The notes under the pieces: model-generated
Databases searched by the model: none
Told to the model about the DNA's origin: nothing
The model's input: the letters and a program-made list of their open reading frames with translations, nothing else
Translations under genes and position numbers: made by a program
Part shown: piece by piece, positions 28,701-39,644 of the stretch
How the letters are laid out: each line of letters opens with the position of its first letter
Position numbering within the stretch: position 1 is the stretch's first letter
Source: Marchantia polymorpha subsp. ruderalis
Taxonomy: Eukaryota > Streptophyta > Marchantiopsida > Marchantiales > Marchantiaceae
Assembly: GCA_037833965.1 (NCBI GenBank)
Contig: AP031359.1
Span: 1,856,001-1,920,000, forward strand
Length of the DNA: 64,000 bases
Direction of reading: 5' to 3'

Positions 28701-28930
28701 GGGAACTCCGCAGGTCGCCTCGTTTGTATGAGTGCGGTCACAGGAAGAAGGGGATCTTGCTTCTTCCCTTTTTCCCTTTCCTCTGGCCTCGTTCAGGCGG
28801 ATCTTCAGGTTGATCCTCCTTCTTTTCCTTGCGACGGAGATACCGCACAGTTCGGAAGCTTATCTCGTTGGGGTCATCTCCCATCGACATTCATCGTGCA
28901 TTGCTGCACACACAACCTTTGTGTTGACGC
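25735..28930 (-). pseudogene. Ty3/gypsy copy B: gag joined to integrase, protease-RT-RNase H deleted
   Basis: Gag runs from about 28900. It includes KGRGDDDDADSYIKLFES, SWYNHESTVPTGIDTW and a worn zinc knuckle (WCTSCGK), then the charged gag C-terminus ending near 26675. Integrase follows at once (VPLAPFEKWGVNFIGS, TTPYNPNANGLT), then the C-terminal RWMGPFRV...NGSLQLLDLGG block ending at 25775. Relative to copy A (49214-60618), the protease, RT and RNase H are missing. The junction holds a 19-bp direct repeat, GGCCAGTGGAACAATCAGA, at 26629-26647 and 26654-26672. All three integrase acidic residues are changed (see findings). Truncated on the left by duplication copy 1. Confidence 0.85.
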
Positions 28931-28935
28931 TCTGT

Positions 28936-29468
28936 CCTAGGCAGCAGCGTCAAAAGAAAAATTTATCTATGTAATGACAGATAAAAACCAAAATGGAGCA
29001 TAATGGTACAGATCCGATCCCACGAGGACAGAAACAACCACAAAAGTCATGATTTGTCACTTATTAACATTCTATTGATGTGTTTTACTTCTTAGGCCAA
29101 TGTCACTCCCAGAAGACACTACCCCGCTATGGCCGAAGACCTGCAGAGCAGAGTATAACCGCACACACAACCTGAAACTTCTCCAATCAACGCATGTGGG
29201 AATCGCCTGCGACCCCACACTCAGATTTCAGGGGGAAACCTTCCTAACATTGCATACATCCCGACTTACTCACCCGAATACCCAGATCCAAATTTGCTTA
29301 TATCCAGAATAGTCCCCGGCTAATCAGAACATTCAAGCTTGATACTCACAACTCCCAATGCGGTAGCTTCAAAAAACAGGAGCGCACTGTGCTCGATGTC
29401 TGGATCACACACCAGCACACAGACACACAGTGGATACAGGTTTAGGGTTCAAGACAAGCCAATTGACA
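28936..29468 (-). repeat. LTR of gypsy copy B (499 bp) and worn tRNA-Asp primer site
   Basis: The LTR spans 28970-29468; on the minus strand it starts TGTCAATTGGC and ends GTCATTACA. Its length equals that of copy A's LTRs (499 bp). The primer site lies at 28936-28952 and reads TGACGCTGCTGCCTAGG, a degraded version of the TGGCGCCGTTGCC-type site complementary to plant tRNA-Asp. ORF3 sequence ends just to the right (stop 29507), so ORF3 is immediately upstream of this LTR. Confidence 0.85.
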
Positions 29469-29506
29469 GAAAAGCCCCCCAAGGAAAGAGCTTTGGGTCT
29501 CTTTAT

Positions 29507-30290
29507 TCACAATGGCAACTCTGGAATCTCAACCGCTTGAGGTGAACTACTCTCAGGTGCATTGCCGTCCGATGTAACGGTTACGGCGTCGTCTGAACTT
29601 ACATATGCTCCTAACCTACGCAAAACGTTTAGTATCTCTAATTCTCCATTATGTCGTGCCTCATCCAATCCATCAGAAAATGTCTTAACTAACTCTACAA
29701 TCTGCTTCTGTCCCGTGGATCCGCTGGCCTTAGTACTCATCAACCCTTGCTCTAGCGAATCTAACTTTAGCCACTTCACCAATTGCAATCTCCACATTGC
29801 GAATCCACGCAGGCACTTCTCTACATGCAATCTCAACTCGTCGGTCGTCTCATTAGGCAAATGACGGTAGGCCTTCTCTGCCTTCTCCATTCTCCTCCGC
29901 GACTCTTTTGATCTCATGGCCTCCTTCCCTAATTGCTCTTGTAACCGTCGACGTTCCGATTTGACCTTTAGTTTACATTCGGCCTCCAAAGATCTAGCTG
30001 ATTCACAATCTGCCAATTTCTTGGCCCAATTTGACAACTCCTCTTTGTGCTTCTGGATTTCCTCTGACTGACTCGCCAATAGCTCCTCTGCGCATCGGAA
30101 TTCCTTGTCACACTTACTCGCAATCTCCGCAATCGTACTGCGAAGTTCCTATTCCGCCGTCTTCGCATCTGCAATCTTCCCCCAAACTTCTTCGACGATA
30201 CGAACTTCTTTGGCTCTTCGGGCTTCGGCTTTAGCGAGCGCCTCAGCATGCATGTTCTTCCGCCTCCTGGTAGTCGTGATCAGTCTTTCC
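29507..30290 (-). pseudogene. Gypsy ORF3, C-terminal coiled-coil part
   Basis: The long stretch 30079-29507 is open. It is rich in Glu, Lys, Arg and Leu with heptad-like spacing (EEIQKHKEELSNWAKKLADC), then CLRGFAMWRLQLVKWLKLDS and LEILNVLRRLG, ending at the TGA just before the LTR. It matches the C-terminus of ORF3 in copy A (49751-50047). The first part (30290-30080) is in another frame. No catalytic motif or membrane segment was seen. Function unknown. Confidence 0.7.
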
Positions 30291-30595
30291 AAACGTTGGA
30301 CTTTGCAAGTTGGTGTACTTCCAAGTATCACCTCAATCTTGTGATCTACTCGCCGCTTTGGTGGTAATCTTGCAGTTAGATCATATGGAAAAATATCTTT
30401 ATACTCCATAAAAATGTCGTTCAAGGACTCCGAGATGTAAAGTTTGTCCGTGGATCCAATATCTCTTATAAGTCCAAGGAAACATACATCATTTCTAGAA
30501 ATGGATGTTGTACCCATCACAAGGAGGGGTAAATTCCTATTCTGAGATCTAATTCTATTTCCATAGATATTCCATCCACTACTTGTAATCATTTT
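30291..30595 (-). pseudogene. Gypsy pol fragment, protease-RT spacer
   Basis: Leftward reading gives LLVMGTTSISRNDVCFLG, then NDIFMEYKDIFPYDL and LPPKRRVDHKIEVILGSTPT. The EYKDIFP...LPP.R.VDH.IE pattern marks the start of gypsy reverse transcriptase. It runs without a stop into ORF3 coiled-coil sequence at about 30290, giving a chimera. It differs from the corresponding part of copy A and so comes from another gypsy family. Confidence 0.7.
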
Positions 30596-30627
30596 TCTTC
30601 TTCAATCTACCTCCAAATTATATTGCT

Positions 30628-31122
30628 TTTAATGACAGATAAATACCAAAATGGAGCATAATGATAAAGATTCGATCCCACGAGGACAAAAACAACACAA
30701 AGAGTACTAATTGTCATGTTTTCAACAGTCTATTGAGGAGTTTGAATTCTCAGGCTACTGTTACTCCCAGAAGTACTGCAGGTGTTCAACTCGAAGGTCT
30801 GTCGGAGGACACACAATGCATCGTAAGGCACACCTGAAACAAGCAATTGCAACAACTAAGAGGTCAATCCCGACCCCAACTTAAGATTTAGGGGGGAAAA
30901 TTCCCAAGTAGTACACTCAAAGGATCTGCAAGCATTGTCAATTGCGAATTTGCTTAAATCCTGTCACTAGCCAATCGCTATTTCTAAACATTCGAATTGA
31001 GGCTCTTACTTTGGATGCGATATCTTTGATAAACCAAAGTACCTCTCAAGCGGTGACCAACACACTCAACTCATAAACGCGCAGAGAATACAGAGTTCCG
31101 AAACTGAGAAACCAAATTGACA
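30628..31122 (-). repeat. LTR C of the ORF3 gypsy family
   Basis: About 495 bp, same orientation and ends as LTR B, with TTTAATGACAGATAAATACC at the left (+ view) and ATTGACA at the right. No primer site follows it on the left; a pol fragment of another family abuts instead. It forms the outer part of the left arm of the inverted repeat with 33522-34784. Confidence 0.75.
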
Positions 31123-31928
31123 AAAGATTCCCAAGGCCAACGCCTTGAACTACTTTATTCCTAACTACCAAAACTGTCACCCGTTGCGATGCGAGCATCT
31201 AATAGGTCCTACACCTGCAGAGTCGACAGTTGCCGGTCCCTTTAACCTCTACTCTAAACCTAATCTTCTCAAAACACCTGCTAATTCTAACTCCAGATTC
31301 GCCACCGCTTCCCGTGATATCAAGAGATACGATTCGAGCTTCTTGGCTAATCGGCGATGCCTTCGTCCGCTTCGCGCTATCAATTTGGCTGCAAAATGCT
31401 CGATCTCGCGTAACCAAAGTCTGTTGTGTGATTTGATCTGCCATAAAACATACCCGCGTAAACACCGCTCCACTCTCGCACTTAAAGCGTCAAGCGTCTC
31501 CTTGGATAACATTCGATTCTTCCCCTCGACCTCCGTCAATTTTGCTTCTACCTTGCATAACTGCTCCTCAGCTTGCGACCGTTGCGTCCTTAGTTCACTG
31601 CCCTGCGCCTCTAGTTTCTATATTAGCTCCAGATCCAAGATCCGCGCAGCTTCTTACTGGGTCAGCTTCTTCGCCCTCACCGCCAACTCGTTTTGGTACT
31701 CTTGCTTCTTCTTCTTTGCGGTAGCCGACAGCTCATCAACCTTCAATGACTCGACGTCATACGCGGTCTAACACGCCTCTAGCCTGCTCAAGAGATCCAC
31801 ACTTGCGCCCTTGGCTCTCTCCACGTCCTCTCGAAGATCCTCGCCAACTTGCTTTGAATGCCTTCGCTTCTCAACTTCCTCAGCCAGCCTCTTCTGAAGT
31901 GCTTGGTACCTCGCTTCTATTGGCTGAC
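31123..31928 (-). pseudogene. ORF3 C-terminal part, left arm of inverted repeat
   Basis: On the minus strand 31539-31249 gives VERCLRGYVLWQIKSHNR, RSGRRHRRLAKKLESYL and LELELAGVLRRLGLE. Upstream coiled-coil sequence (31970-31540) is in shifting frames. It is the mirror copy of 33522-34290 on the + strand and diverged from copy A's ORF3, forming a subfamily. Confidence 0.65.
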
Positions 31929-32015
31929 TCGAGTGCTCGACACTCGCATTTCACGAACACATTGCGAAATCAACGCGGGATAGAGGCGCGGAGACGAGAA
32001 GAAAGGGAATCAACG

Positions 32016-34290
32016 ATGGCACGACCGACCAAATTGCATGCTCTGCGAGTGCCCGAAGTCAGATTATGAGCTTATCGCTGCGATTTGATCCTCACAAAGA
32101 TGCTTTTTCTGTTATGGGGTTGAAATTGGATGAGCGACGTGAGCATACAGGAGTGGGATAGGGGTTGTCAAAGACACCAGGCTATCGAGGCAATCCCGAT
32201 ACGTGACAAATCTGGGACAAGAAGAAGGTCCTTGGTTGGTGCGCAGGTGATGATGATGACCTTACATTCAATGGTGAGAGTGTGCAAGTAACGAAAGAAG
32301 AGGAAAGAGCGTATGTCGACCTGTTCAAGCATCCCCGCACTAGGAAGAATGGTTTTCGCACAGTGTGATATCGTGACCAAATGAGGCGGAACATCGCGAT
32401 GGCTTTGATGCAGATTCTTTGCCCATCTTGACCAACCTATATGATGACTTGGCAGGTGGGATTTATCGAGGGAGCCTTGCGAGGAGATCGTATTCATTGG
32501 GCGCGTATCTTTTGGACAGCCACCCGGCAACACATCGGGCTGATTCAGGGAGGGTCCGCCTATTATTTGTCTTTGTTCTTGATTAACTTCTACAGGGGTA
32601 TGGGACTATTGACTCCCGTAGAGATTGAAGCCTTTCCATCACGAGTAGTACCACGGGAAGGAGAAGAAGTGGTGTTGGCTAACAAGGTCAACTCGGACCT
32701 TGAGTGCGAACCGCGGAACTCACCCCAGCAAAGGAGAAAGCGGTTCCGAGGCCAGCAAGACTCAAAGTCAAGAAAGAGACGAAGAATCGATGAGGCCGCC
32801 GTAGAAGAGGACTGGTTACGACGTACGTCTCTCATTGAGATGCGATCATTACACTTTTGGGCCAGGTTAAAGATGAAGGCCATGAGGTTGATTTTGGAAG
32901 AGCATAGTAGCACAGAGAGTAGGAGGGCTGCGGCAAGAGGTCGTCTTGTGCAGGAGGCAGGGCCAGCGGCGATGGCAGCCAGAGAGAAGGAGAAATTGGT
33001 GGGGAGGAAGCCTCGAATTATAGAAGAACGGTCGACGCCTGTTAAACCACAACGGGCTTCAAAGAAAGATAAGGGGAAGGCGGTCTTGATTGAGGAAGTT
33101 CTCATGAGACAGAATGAGGTTCCTTTGGAGGGCATCCGGATGAAGGTTTCTCCAGAACGGGCCGCAGAGGTATTGACGATGTCATCACATATTGAGGAGG
33201 ACCTTGTGGCATCGGAGGAAGTTGTGGCAAAGGCCGTAAAAGACGAAGCAGCAGCCAAGAGTGGACCGCAAAAGGTAGCCTCACCCCGGACCTCCACTGA
33301 CACAGTCATACTAAGGACGGGTGAGGAACCCTCAACGGAAGAGACACAATCGCCAGTGTCGGGTGCCGCCATCATGTTATGTGTGTAGGTACTTCCGTTG
33401 CTTTAGTACTTCAAGTGGAAGCGAGAGAAGTATGCAGACGGCCGCACCGATGAGTCCTACGTGGAGATTGTGCGTAACCGGACACGGATCAAGGTAGCGG
33501 TGGCGGCTGAGGTCGCCGCGAAGGAACGTCAGCCGACAGAAGCAAGGAACCAAGCACTTCAGAAGAGGCTAACCGAGGAAGTTGAGAAGCAAAGAAAGTT
33601 GGAGCAAGTCGGCGAGGGTCTTCGAGAGGACGTAGAGAGAGCCAAATGCGCAAGTATGGACCTCTTGAGCAGGTTGGAGGCATGTAGGACCGCTCACGAC
33701 GCCGAGTCATTGAAGGTGGATGAGTTGTCGGCTGCCGCGAAGAAGAAGGAGCAAGAGTACCAAATCGAGTTGGCGGTGAGGGCAAAGAAGCTGACCAAGT
33801 ACGAAGCTGCGCGGATCTTAGACCTAGAACTAATCAAGAAGTTAGAGGCGCAGTGAAGTGAACTAAGGACGCAACGGTCGCAAGCTGAGGAGTAGTTATG
33901 CGAGGTGGAAGCGAAATTGACGGAGACCAAGGGGAAGAATCGGCAGTTATCCAAAGAGACGCGTGATGCCTTAATTGCAAGAGTAGAGCGGTGTTTGCGC
34001 GGGTATGTTTTGTGGCAGATTGAATCACACAACGGACTTTAGTTACGGGAGATTGAGCATCGTGCAACCGAATTGATAGTGCAAAGCGGACGGAGGCATC
34101 GCCGATTATCCAAGAAGCTCAATTCGTATCTTACAAGATCGCGGGACGCAGTAGCAAATCTGGAGTTAGAATTAGCATGCGTTTTGAGAAGATTAGGTTT
34201 AGAGCGTAGGTTAGAGGGATCGGCAACTGCCGACTCCGCTGGAGTAGGACCTGTTTGGTGCTCGCATCGCAGCGGGTGACAGTTTTGGTA
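32016..34290 (+). pseudogene. ORF3 of a diverged subfamily, nearly full length
   Basis: It starts MARPTKLHALRVPEVRL (32016), parallel to MAPKKSEKVRKL..LKVPY in copy A. Early stops follow. From 32441 a long open stretch encodes MTWQVGFIEGALRGDRIHWA, then FLINFYRGMGLLTPVE, then about 250 charged residues (33388 stop). 33461-33856 is a strong coiled coil (KRLTEEVEKQRKLEQ), and 34073-34279 ends with GRRHRRLSKKLNSYL and LELELACVLRRLGLE. An LTR (34334) follows. A few stops and frameshifts break it into at least four pieces. This is the longest view of ORF3's organisation: N-terminal globular part, variable charged middle, C-terminal coiled coil. Function unknown. Confidence 0.65.
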
Positions 34291-34333
34291 GTTAGGAATA
34301 AAGTAGTCCAAGGCATTGGCCTTGGGGATCTTT

Positions 34334-34784
34334 TCTCAATTAAGATTCTTAGTTTTGGAACTCTATATTCTCTGCACGTTTGTGAGTTGGGTGTGTTGGT
34401 CACTGCGTGAGAAATACTTCGGTTTGTCAAAGATACCGCATCCGAAGTAGGAGCCCCAATTCGAATTTCCTGATATAGCAATTGGCTAGTGACAAGATTT
34501 AAGCAAATTTGTAATTGGCAGCTGACTGCGGGTCCTCTAAGTGTACTACTTGGGAATTTTCCCCCCTGAATCTTAAGTTGAGGTCCTGATTGACCTCTGA
34601 GTTTTGCAATGACTTGTTTCAGGTGTGAGTTTGTGACTTACGCTACATTGTGTGTCCTCCGAGATTCAAACTCCTTAATAGACTGTTAAGAACGTGACAA
34701 TTGGTACTCATTGTGTTGTTTCTGTCCTCGTGGAATTGGATCTTTAACATTATGCTCCATTTTGGTATTTATCTGGTATTATAA
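34334..34784 (+). repeat. LTR E of the ORF3 gypsy family
   Basis: It is the reverse complement of LTR C with more divergence: TCTCAATTAAG at the start, GTATTTATCTGGTATTAT at the end. It directly follows the + strand ORF3 copy, as in copies A and B. It is the outer part of the right arm of the inverted repeat. Confidence 0.7.
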
Positions 34785-34877
34785 GCACATTGTTCTGAAA
34801 GCATTATTTCCCATGTTGTGTACCATGTGAAAGCTTTATCTGTAAGATAAAATCTTATGAACATTCTTGTAATATAA

Positions 34878-35749
34878 TTAGAAACATGAAAATAAGATAA
34901 ATAGATATTCATTCTCATAATCTATCATTCTAACACTTCCATCCCTTACTTCCTTTGTAAGCTTCCACATTATAGGATTTTTCCATTTGAAGCAAAAGGT
35001 TTGCTTGATCTTCAATCTCTTGAAGGCGTCTCCTATTTGCCTCTGCTGCATCAATAAGAGTTGTTCTGGCTGAATTTGGGAAGCTTGAACTTGAGGTTTA
35101 ATTTCCATCCCTCCAACTCTCTCTCTCTCTACTTTCTCACTCTCCAATGCAAATATTTTATCTTCCATGGCTTGCTGCTTGGTATGCCCATCTACTATCG
35201 CTTTTCTCAACTCCTTCATCTTCGCCATGATTGCATTGAAGGCCTCACCCATATTCTTTGATGTTCCCATGAGTTCTCTCACTCACTCAAATACAAAGTG
35301 AGTATAATCACTATGTGACCTCTTAACAAAAAAGCCACAAAACGTATAGGTGATTCTATCACAGCTCTATAAAAGTTCTCTCCATAATTCTTCACAAAAA
35401 AATCTTTCCATATACTATTTTGTCGATGGATTATTCTAATCTCTACATAAATGCTGAACCAAACTGGGACAAGTGGTTTGCGATTCAAATCCATGAAACA
35501 TTCAGTAAGAATGTATATAGTACAATCCCAAGTCTCTCCATAAATAACTATTGGAAGAATCAATTTTACTCTCAACTCCATCACTCTAGTCATAAAATCT
35601 GCACCCCGACAAGCCACAAGGTACATCCGAAAATAATAGTTCCCCATGCAACAAAGGTGAATATCAAACGGGTTAAGAATTGGCCAGTGCTGTACTGGAT
35701 TCCTGTCAATTCCGTGTATATTTGCAAAACCACAATTTACTCCTTCCAC
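34878..35749 (-). other. Body of a copia-like or non-autonomous LTR element, two ORFs of unknown function
   Basis: Downstream (leftward) of the primer site at 35871-35883 lie two overlapping ORFs. 35749-35279 is 156 residues with no recognised motif. 35282-34878 is 134 residues with a coiled-coil-like start (MGEAFNAIMAKMKELRKAI, then MEDKIFALESEKVERERV). Position suggests gag or an unrelated insert. No pol was found before LTR E, so the element is truncated or non-autonomous. Confidence 0.4.
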
Positions 35750-35870
35750 CTCTCTCTACATGCATATGAATGACCTTTGCTAGCCTTTATACAGTCTCAA
35801 AATTGCACTTCATCATCACTCATTTGCTATTCCATGAAGGATAATCTACGCTCAAGGAAAGAGCAAGGTC

Positions 35871-36370
35871 GCTATGATACCATTGTAACACTAGGGTTTA
35901 GAGAGAAGCTCACTCAAAGATAGAAACGTAAACTCTGAATATGAGACATACCAACAATGTTTCTCCTCTCCCTTATATAACTCTCACCAACAAGTACAAT
36001 GAAATCAGATCTTATCCTCATCATCCATGCCACTCCTAGTGGATGAATGACGTGGCGGATAACCTTAACAAGCACACTGATTGCTGACGTGACGCTCCCA
36101 ACTTACACATTCAATTCTTACCTTCAAGCACACGGATAGTTGACTTGGCACTGTCAATTAATACATCCACTCTGTATCTACCAAGTGCGCGGATCGCTAA
36201 CGTGGAAACTATGACTAGTGCACACTAAAATATCTAAATCAATATTTGAAGTAACTTTTACTTTAGTTCTTACTAACTAAAGATGGTTACAGTGCAGCTA
36301 CGTAAACTGACCTAGTGTATGTCTACGCCAGTTTTCTCTCACGGCTCCATCAGTAACCGTCAATTGACAG
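35871..36370 (-). mobile_element. LTR with initiator-Met primer site
   Basis: On the minus strand the LTR ends AACCCTAGTGTTACA (35884) and is followed by ATGGTATCATAGC (35871-35883), one mismatch from the copia initiator-Met primer site TGGTATCAGAGC. A TATATAAGGG box (+ view CCCTTATATA, about 35971) fits the LTR promoter. The far LTR end is not fixed (about 36300-36370). Confidence 0.6.
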
Positions 36371-36389
36371 GATTTTCTACTCCGTCCTT

Positions 36390-37930
36390 GTGGCTGTAAT
36401 TGAGTCCGGTCCTTTTACGAGGGAGTTCCTCCATTTGTTTGTAAATTACTCTTGGTTGGACCAGCTGTTGGTTTTGGGAAGCCGTATATCCATATTGTCT
36501 ATAGTTTTGGCACGGAAGTTCCAACGGCGCCCGTTGCCCTCTTCTCTAGGGACAATTGTTGGCGTAATGCCCGGTTTCTTCACAGATAAAACAACATTCA
36601 AACTATCGCTCTATTGAAACTGGCGGCCGTACTTGGTTAGACGCCGTTGGATGTCCTGTTGTCATATAGCTCATTCCCGATCGCGGTCTTATAATTGGTT
36701 GCAACATTCGTCCTCCTCCATAAGTCGGGGTCAGCTGATACATTGGTAACATCTTCAATACTTCCTTCTCGTATCCGGCTTCCGCAAAGAACACCAAGCT
36801 TTCTTCATCTACGAATAAGACTCGTTTTGTGAGTTCGTGTGGACATTCCCTATTGTAGTGTCCGGCTTCTCCACAGTTGGTACACCAGATGTTGTTACGG
36901 AGGGTCAAAAGTGCCTTGTGTGCCTTCTTCTCCTCTGCCATTGGGACCTTGAGTTCTTCAATGTTACTCACTAGGTCCTTGATCATTTGTTTCTCTTACG
37001 GATACTCCTCCTTGATCTTAACTAGCGTCTGTTCCTTCTCTTTTCGACGACCCTTGCTTCCGGCCGGCTTACTGGTGGAACGTCCTTCGTCGTTGTCACA
37101 CCTATCCGTTTCAAAACTTTCTTCCGAGCTCGAGTCTAAACTTGAATCCCAAGTTTAGACTTCCGATAACGTCTCGAACTCTTCCTTGACCTTCTATACT
37201 GCCGTATGGACTGCTTGGAGTTCTCATAGTTTTTGGCAGCCTCCATGGCTTTATGTAATGTCTTAGATCTGGTTTGACGCACCAAAAAACCCATGGGGTC
37301 CGGTAAACCAGCGACATATCATTCCACTTGGATGCTTGCCGCAATTTCGGGACTAAGCTTATGAATCAAACTTCTCACCCGCTGTCCATACCTGCGTACC
37401 GACTCGTCTGGCTCCATCTTCATTTTGCTTAGTTTTCCCAATGTCCGGGTCTTGCCTCCTACTTCTTGGAAAGTCCTTCAGAGGGCTTTGGTTAACGCCC
37501 TCCCGTTCTTCCTTATGTTCTCCGGTTCCTCCTGATACCAATGAAGCGCATCTTTCTTCAACAATCCTTGGAAGAGCCTGAGTTTCACCGCCTCATCCTC
37601 TTGATTAACGGCGGCCATGGCATTGAACTCACTCAACCATTCATCCACGTCCTCTCGTCCACCTCTTGGGAACTTCCGATACTTCAGCCTCAAAACGCCC
37701 GGGCCATGAGAACTTCCTCAACTTCCCATCCGGCCTCCGGCCCCGGTGGAAGTGTTCCGGCCTACTTCTCTGATCGGGAAAACCCAGCTATCTCTCGATC
37801 TACTTCATCTATTTTTACTCTATTAGTGACAAAAGGCCAGACCTCATGCTCTTGTTCTTCCTTCTTCTTCCTACTAGATCTTCTCAATCCTTCCGTCTCT
37901 TTAGAGTTTGGATTCATACTGTTTAACAAC
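36390..37930 (-). pseudogene. Gypsy copy D: gag with two zinc knuckles
   Basis: Gag core near 37693-37478: DVDEWLSEFNAMAAVNQEDE, LFQGLLKKDALHWYQEEPEN. Then follow LRQTRSKTLHKAMEAAKNYE-like sequence (about 37300), a first CCHC knuckle CTNCGEAGHYNREC (about 36890-36845) and a second, CFICEETGHYANNC (about 36592-36551). Several frameshifts. Protease and pol are missing; the element stops against the LTR at 35871-36370. It differs from the gag of copies A and B and so is another gypsy family that also uses a tRNA-Asp-type primer site. Confidence 0.75.
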
Positions 37931-37993
37931 CTAATCCGAACAAAGATCCGATCAATGAATAGTTTTCTTGTTTGTAAGGAAGAAAATCATATA

Positions 37994-38568
37994 GATCCAC
38001 GACAGCGACGCCAAAAATCATATGTAGCACGGCGTGACATCAGTATTCCTTCAAAAATCACTTAGTTTACACTAAATATCTCTCAAAGTAAACCACTCCG
38101 TGTTCGTTCCCACAGAAGATCTACAGTTTTCCCCCTTTTAGACAATGGTAATAATATCTAATCCGACTTTGTCTCCAACTTCCGGACTGGTTTGCAGTTA
38201 GTAACCTGGCTTTAATCCTATCACCAGGAAGCAACCGGCCCTATCCCGGAGTCAAGTGTACACACGATATCCCGTGTCCTTAAGACTACCAGCCCCTGCT
38301 GCAGTAAGTCTTCCCTCCCCTCTAGCTCCTTCCGAACGTTGGAAACCGTCAACACTCTATACGCATGACACCTTTCCCCTCACTCCGGGCGCTCTCCAGA
38401 TTCTCATATTGTTTAACACTCTTCCCAATGATCTACCAAAGACAACAGTACTTGGACCTATTTCAACAATCGTTCCACACATCAGAGCTATAGGTGTGTT
38501 CTCAAAACAGAGTATAGGAAAAGGCCCCTGCCTTGGAAAAATCCCCGGCTTAAATGCTATCGCCTACA
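37994..38568 (-). repeat. LTR D (546 bp) with tRNA-Asp-type primer site
   Basis: The LTR is 38023-38568; on the minus strand it begins TGTAGGCGATAGC and ends GCCGTGCTACA. The primer site at 37994-38013 reads TGGCGTCGCTGTCGTGGATC, close to the tRNA-Asp complement TGGCGCCGTTGCC. The LTR's outer end abuts duplication copy 2 at 38569. Its final segment (GGGAACGAA..CGGAG.GGTTTACTT to GCTACA) resembles the end of the solo LTR at 59244-60583, so the two are related. Confidence 0.75.
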
Positions 38569-39644
38569 AATGACCAACTAGTATCTGCCAATTCCAGACC
38601 GGTGGCCGCCGCTTATTTGTGGAAAGTTAGCGGCGGCCACTAGAAATAAGTGGCCGCCACTAACTTTCCGGATGAACAGCCTATGCCAATAAGCCCCATC
38701 GTTAATCGCTGCCATTCTATCCGGAACCTAACCTACTCCTAGAATTACTCGAACTGTAGGCTCTGCCGGACATCATGGAAACCATGTAGGAGCCTGCTCA
38801 TCTGGTCCCTTGTGAACTCAAGATGCTCCTCCTTCTCTTGTTGGTACTCATAACCACGTCACGTCTCCAAGGTGAACTGCCTGTCGATAATGTAGGTAAG
38901 GTAAGTCAGCAAAACAGATCCGTAACTTAGAAAAAAGTATTGGCTGTGCGGGTCGGGTTTTGGGGTTTGCTTCTAGACCTCGGCGGGTTGTTGGTGATCT
39001 GCCCAAAATCGCAAGCATACGGCATGAAAGCTCGGCGCTTCCCCACTAATTCAAGCACGGGGACCCAACAACAAGAAAGGTGGCTACCTGGCTGGCATCG
39101 AACATACAACTGCTTCATCTCCAGCTAGCAAGCATCTACTTATCTTCCTCCCTGTTTGCCCCCATCGGCATACTACAATAACATATTCAGTACAATAACA
39201 ACCGAGGTCGCTGACACTGCACTCACTAACTTCCCACTAACTGCTGGAAGAATAAAGACTGCGCAATCTCATGCACAACTGCTGTCCAAACAATTTTCCC
39301 ACAAGAGATGAATCTTCAGTCCACAACAAGGGATCGTCGTGACTTAACCCTGAACAGAGCTCCCTGATCACATCTCTGCTTGGCACTGCCTCTGCATCTG
39401 CGGTGCTCCTCTGTCAACAATCCACTTCAAACAAACGAAATCGGAACTATGAGCATGACGACTAACTTCACCTCCCAGGTCTTTGATCGATAAGGCGCTC
39501 AGATCCAATTCCAGATCAACGTCCACAATGTGGGCAGTTTATCCATTTCAGTGCCAGAGCTAACTCACATAGCGAAAACTTGAATCCTACCTCTCGCCAT
39601 CATCATCACTCGTTGCTTGAACTTGACTGCATCAGATGATCCAA

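Noticed and set aside
32590-33375. 261-residue minus-strand ORF
   Set aside because: It is the reverse frame of the ORF3 coding stretch at 32441-33388; the Ser/Ala-rich composition mirrors the charged codons of the real strand.
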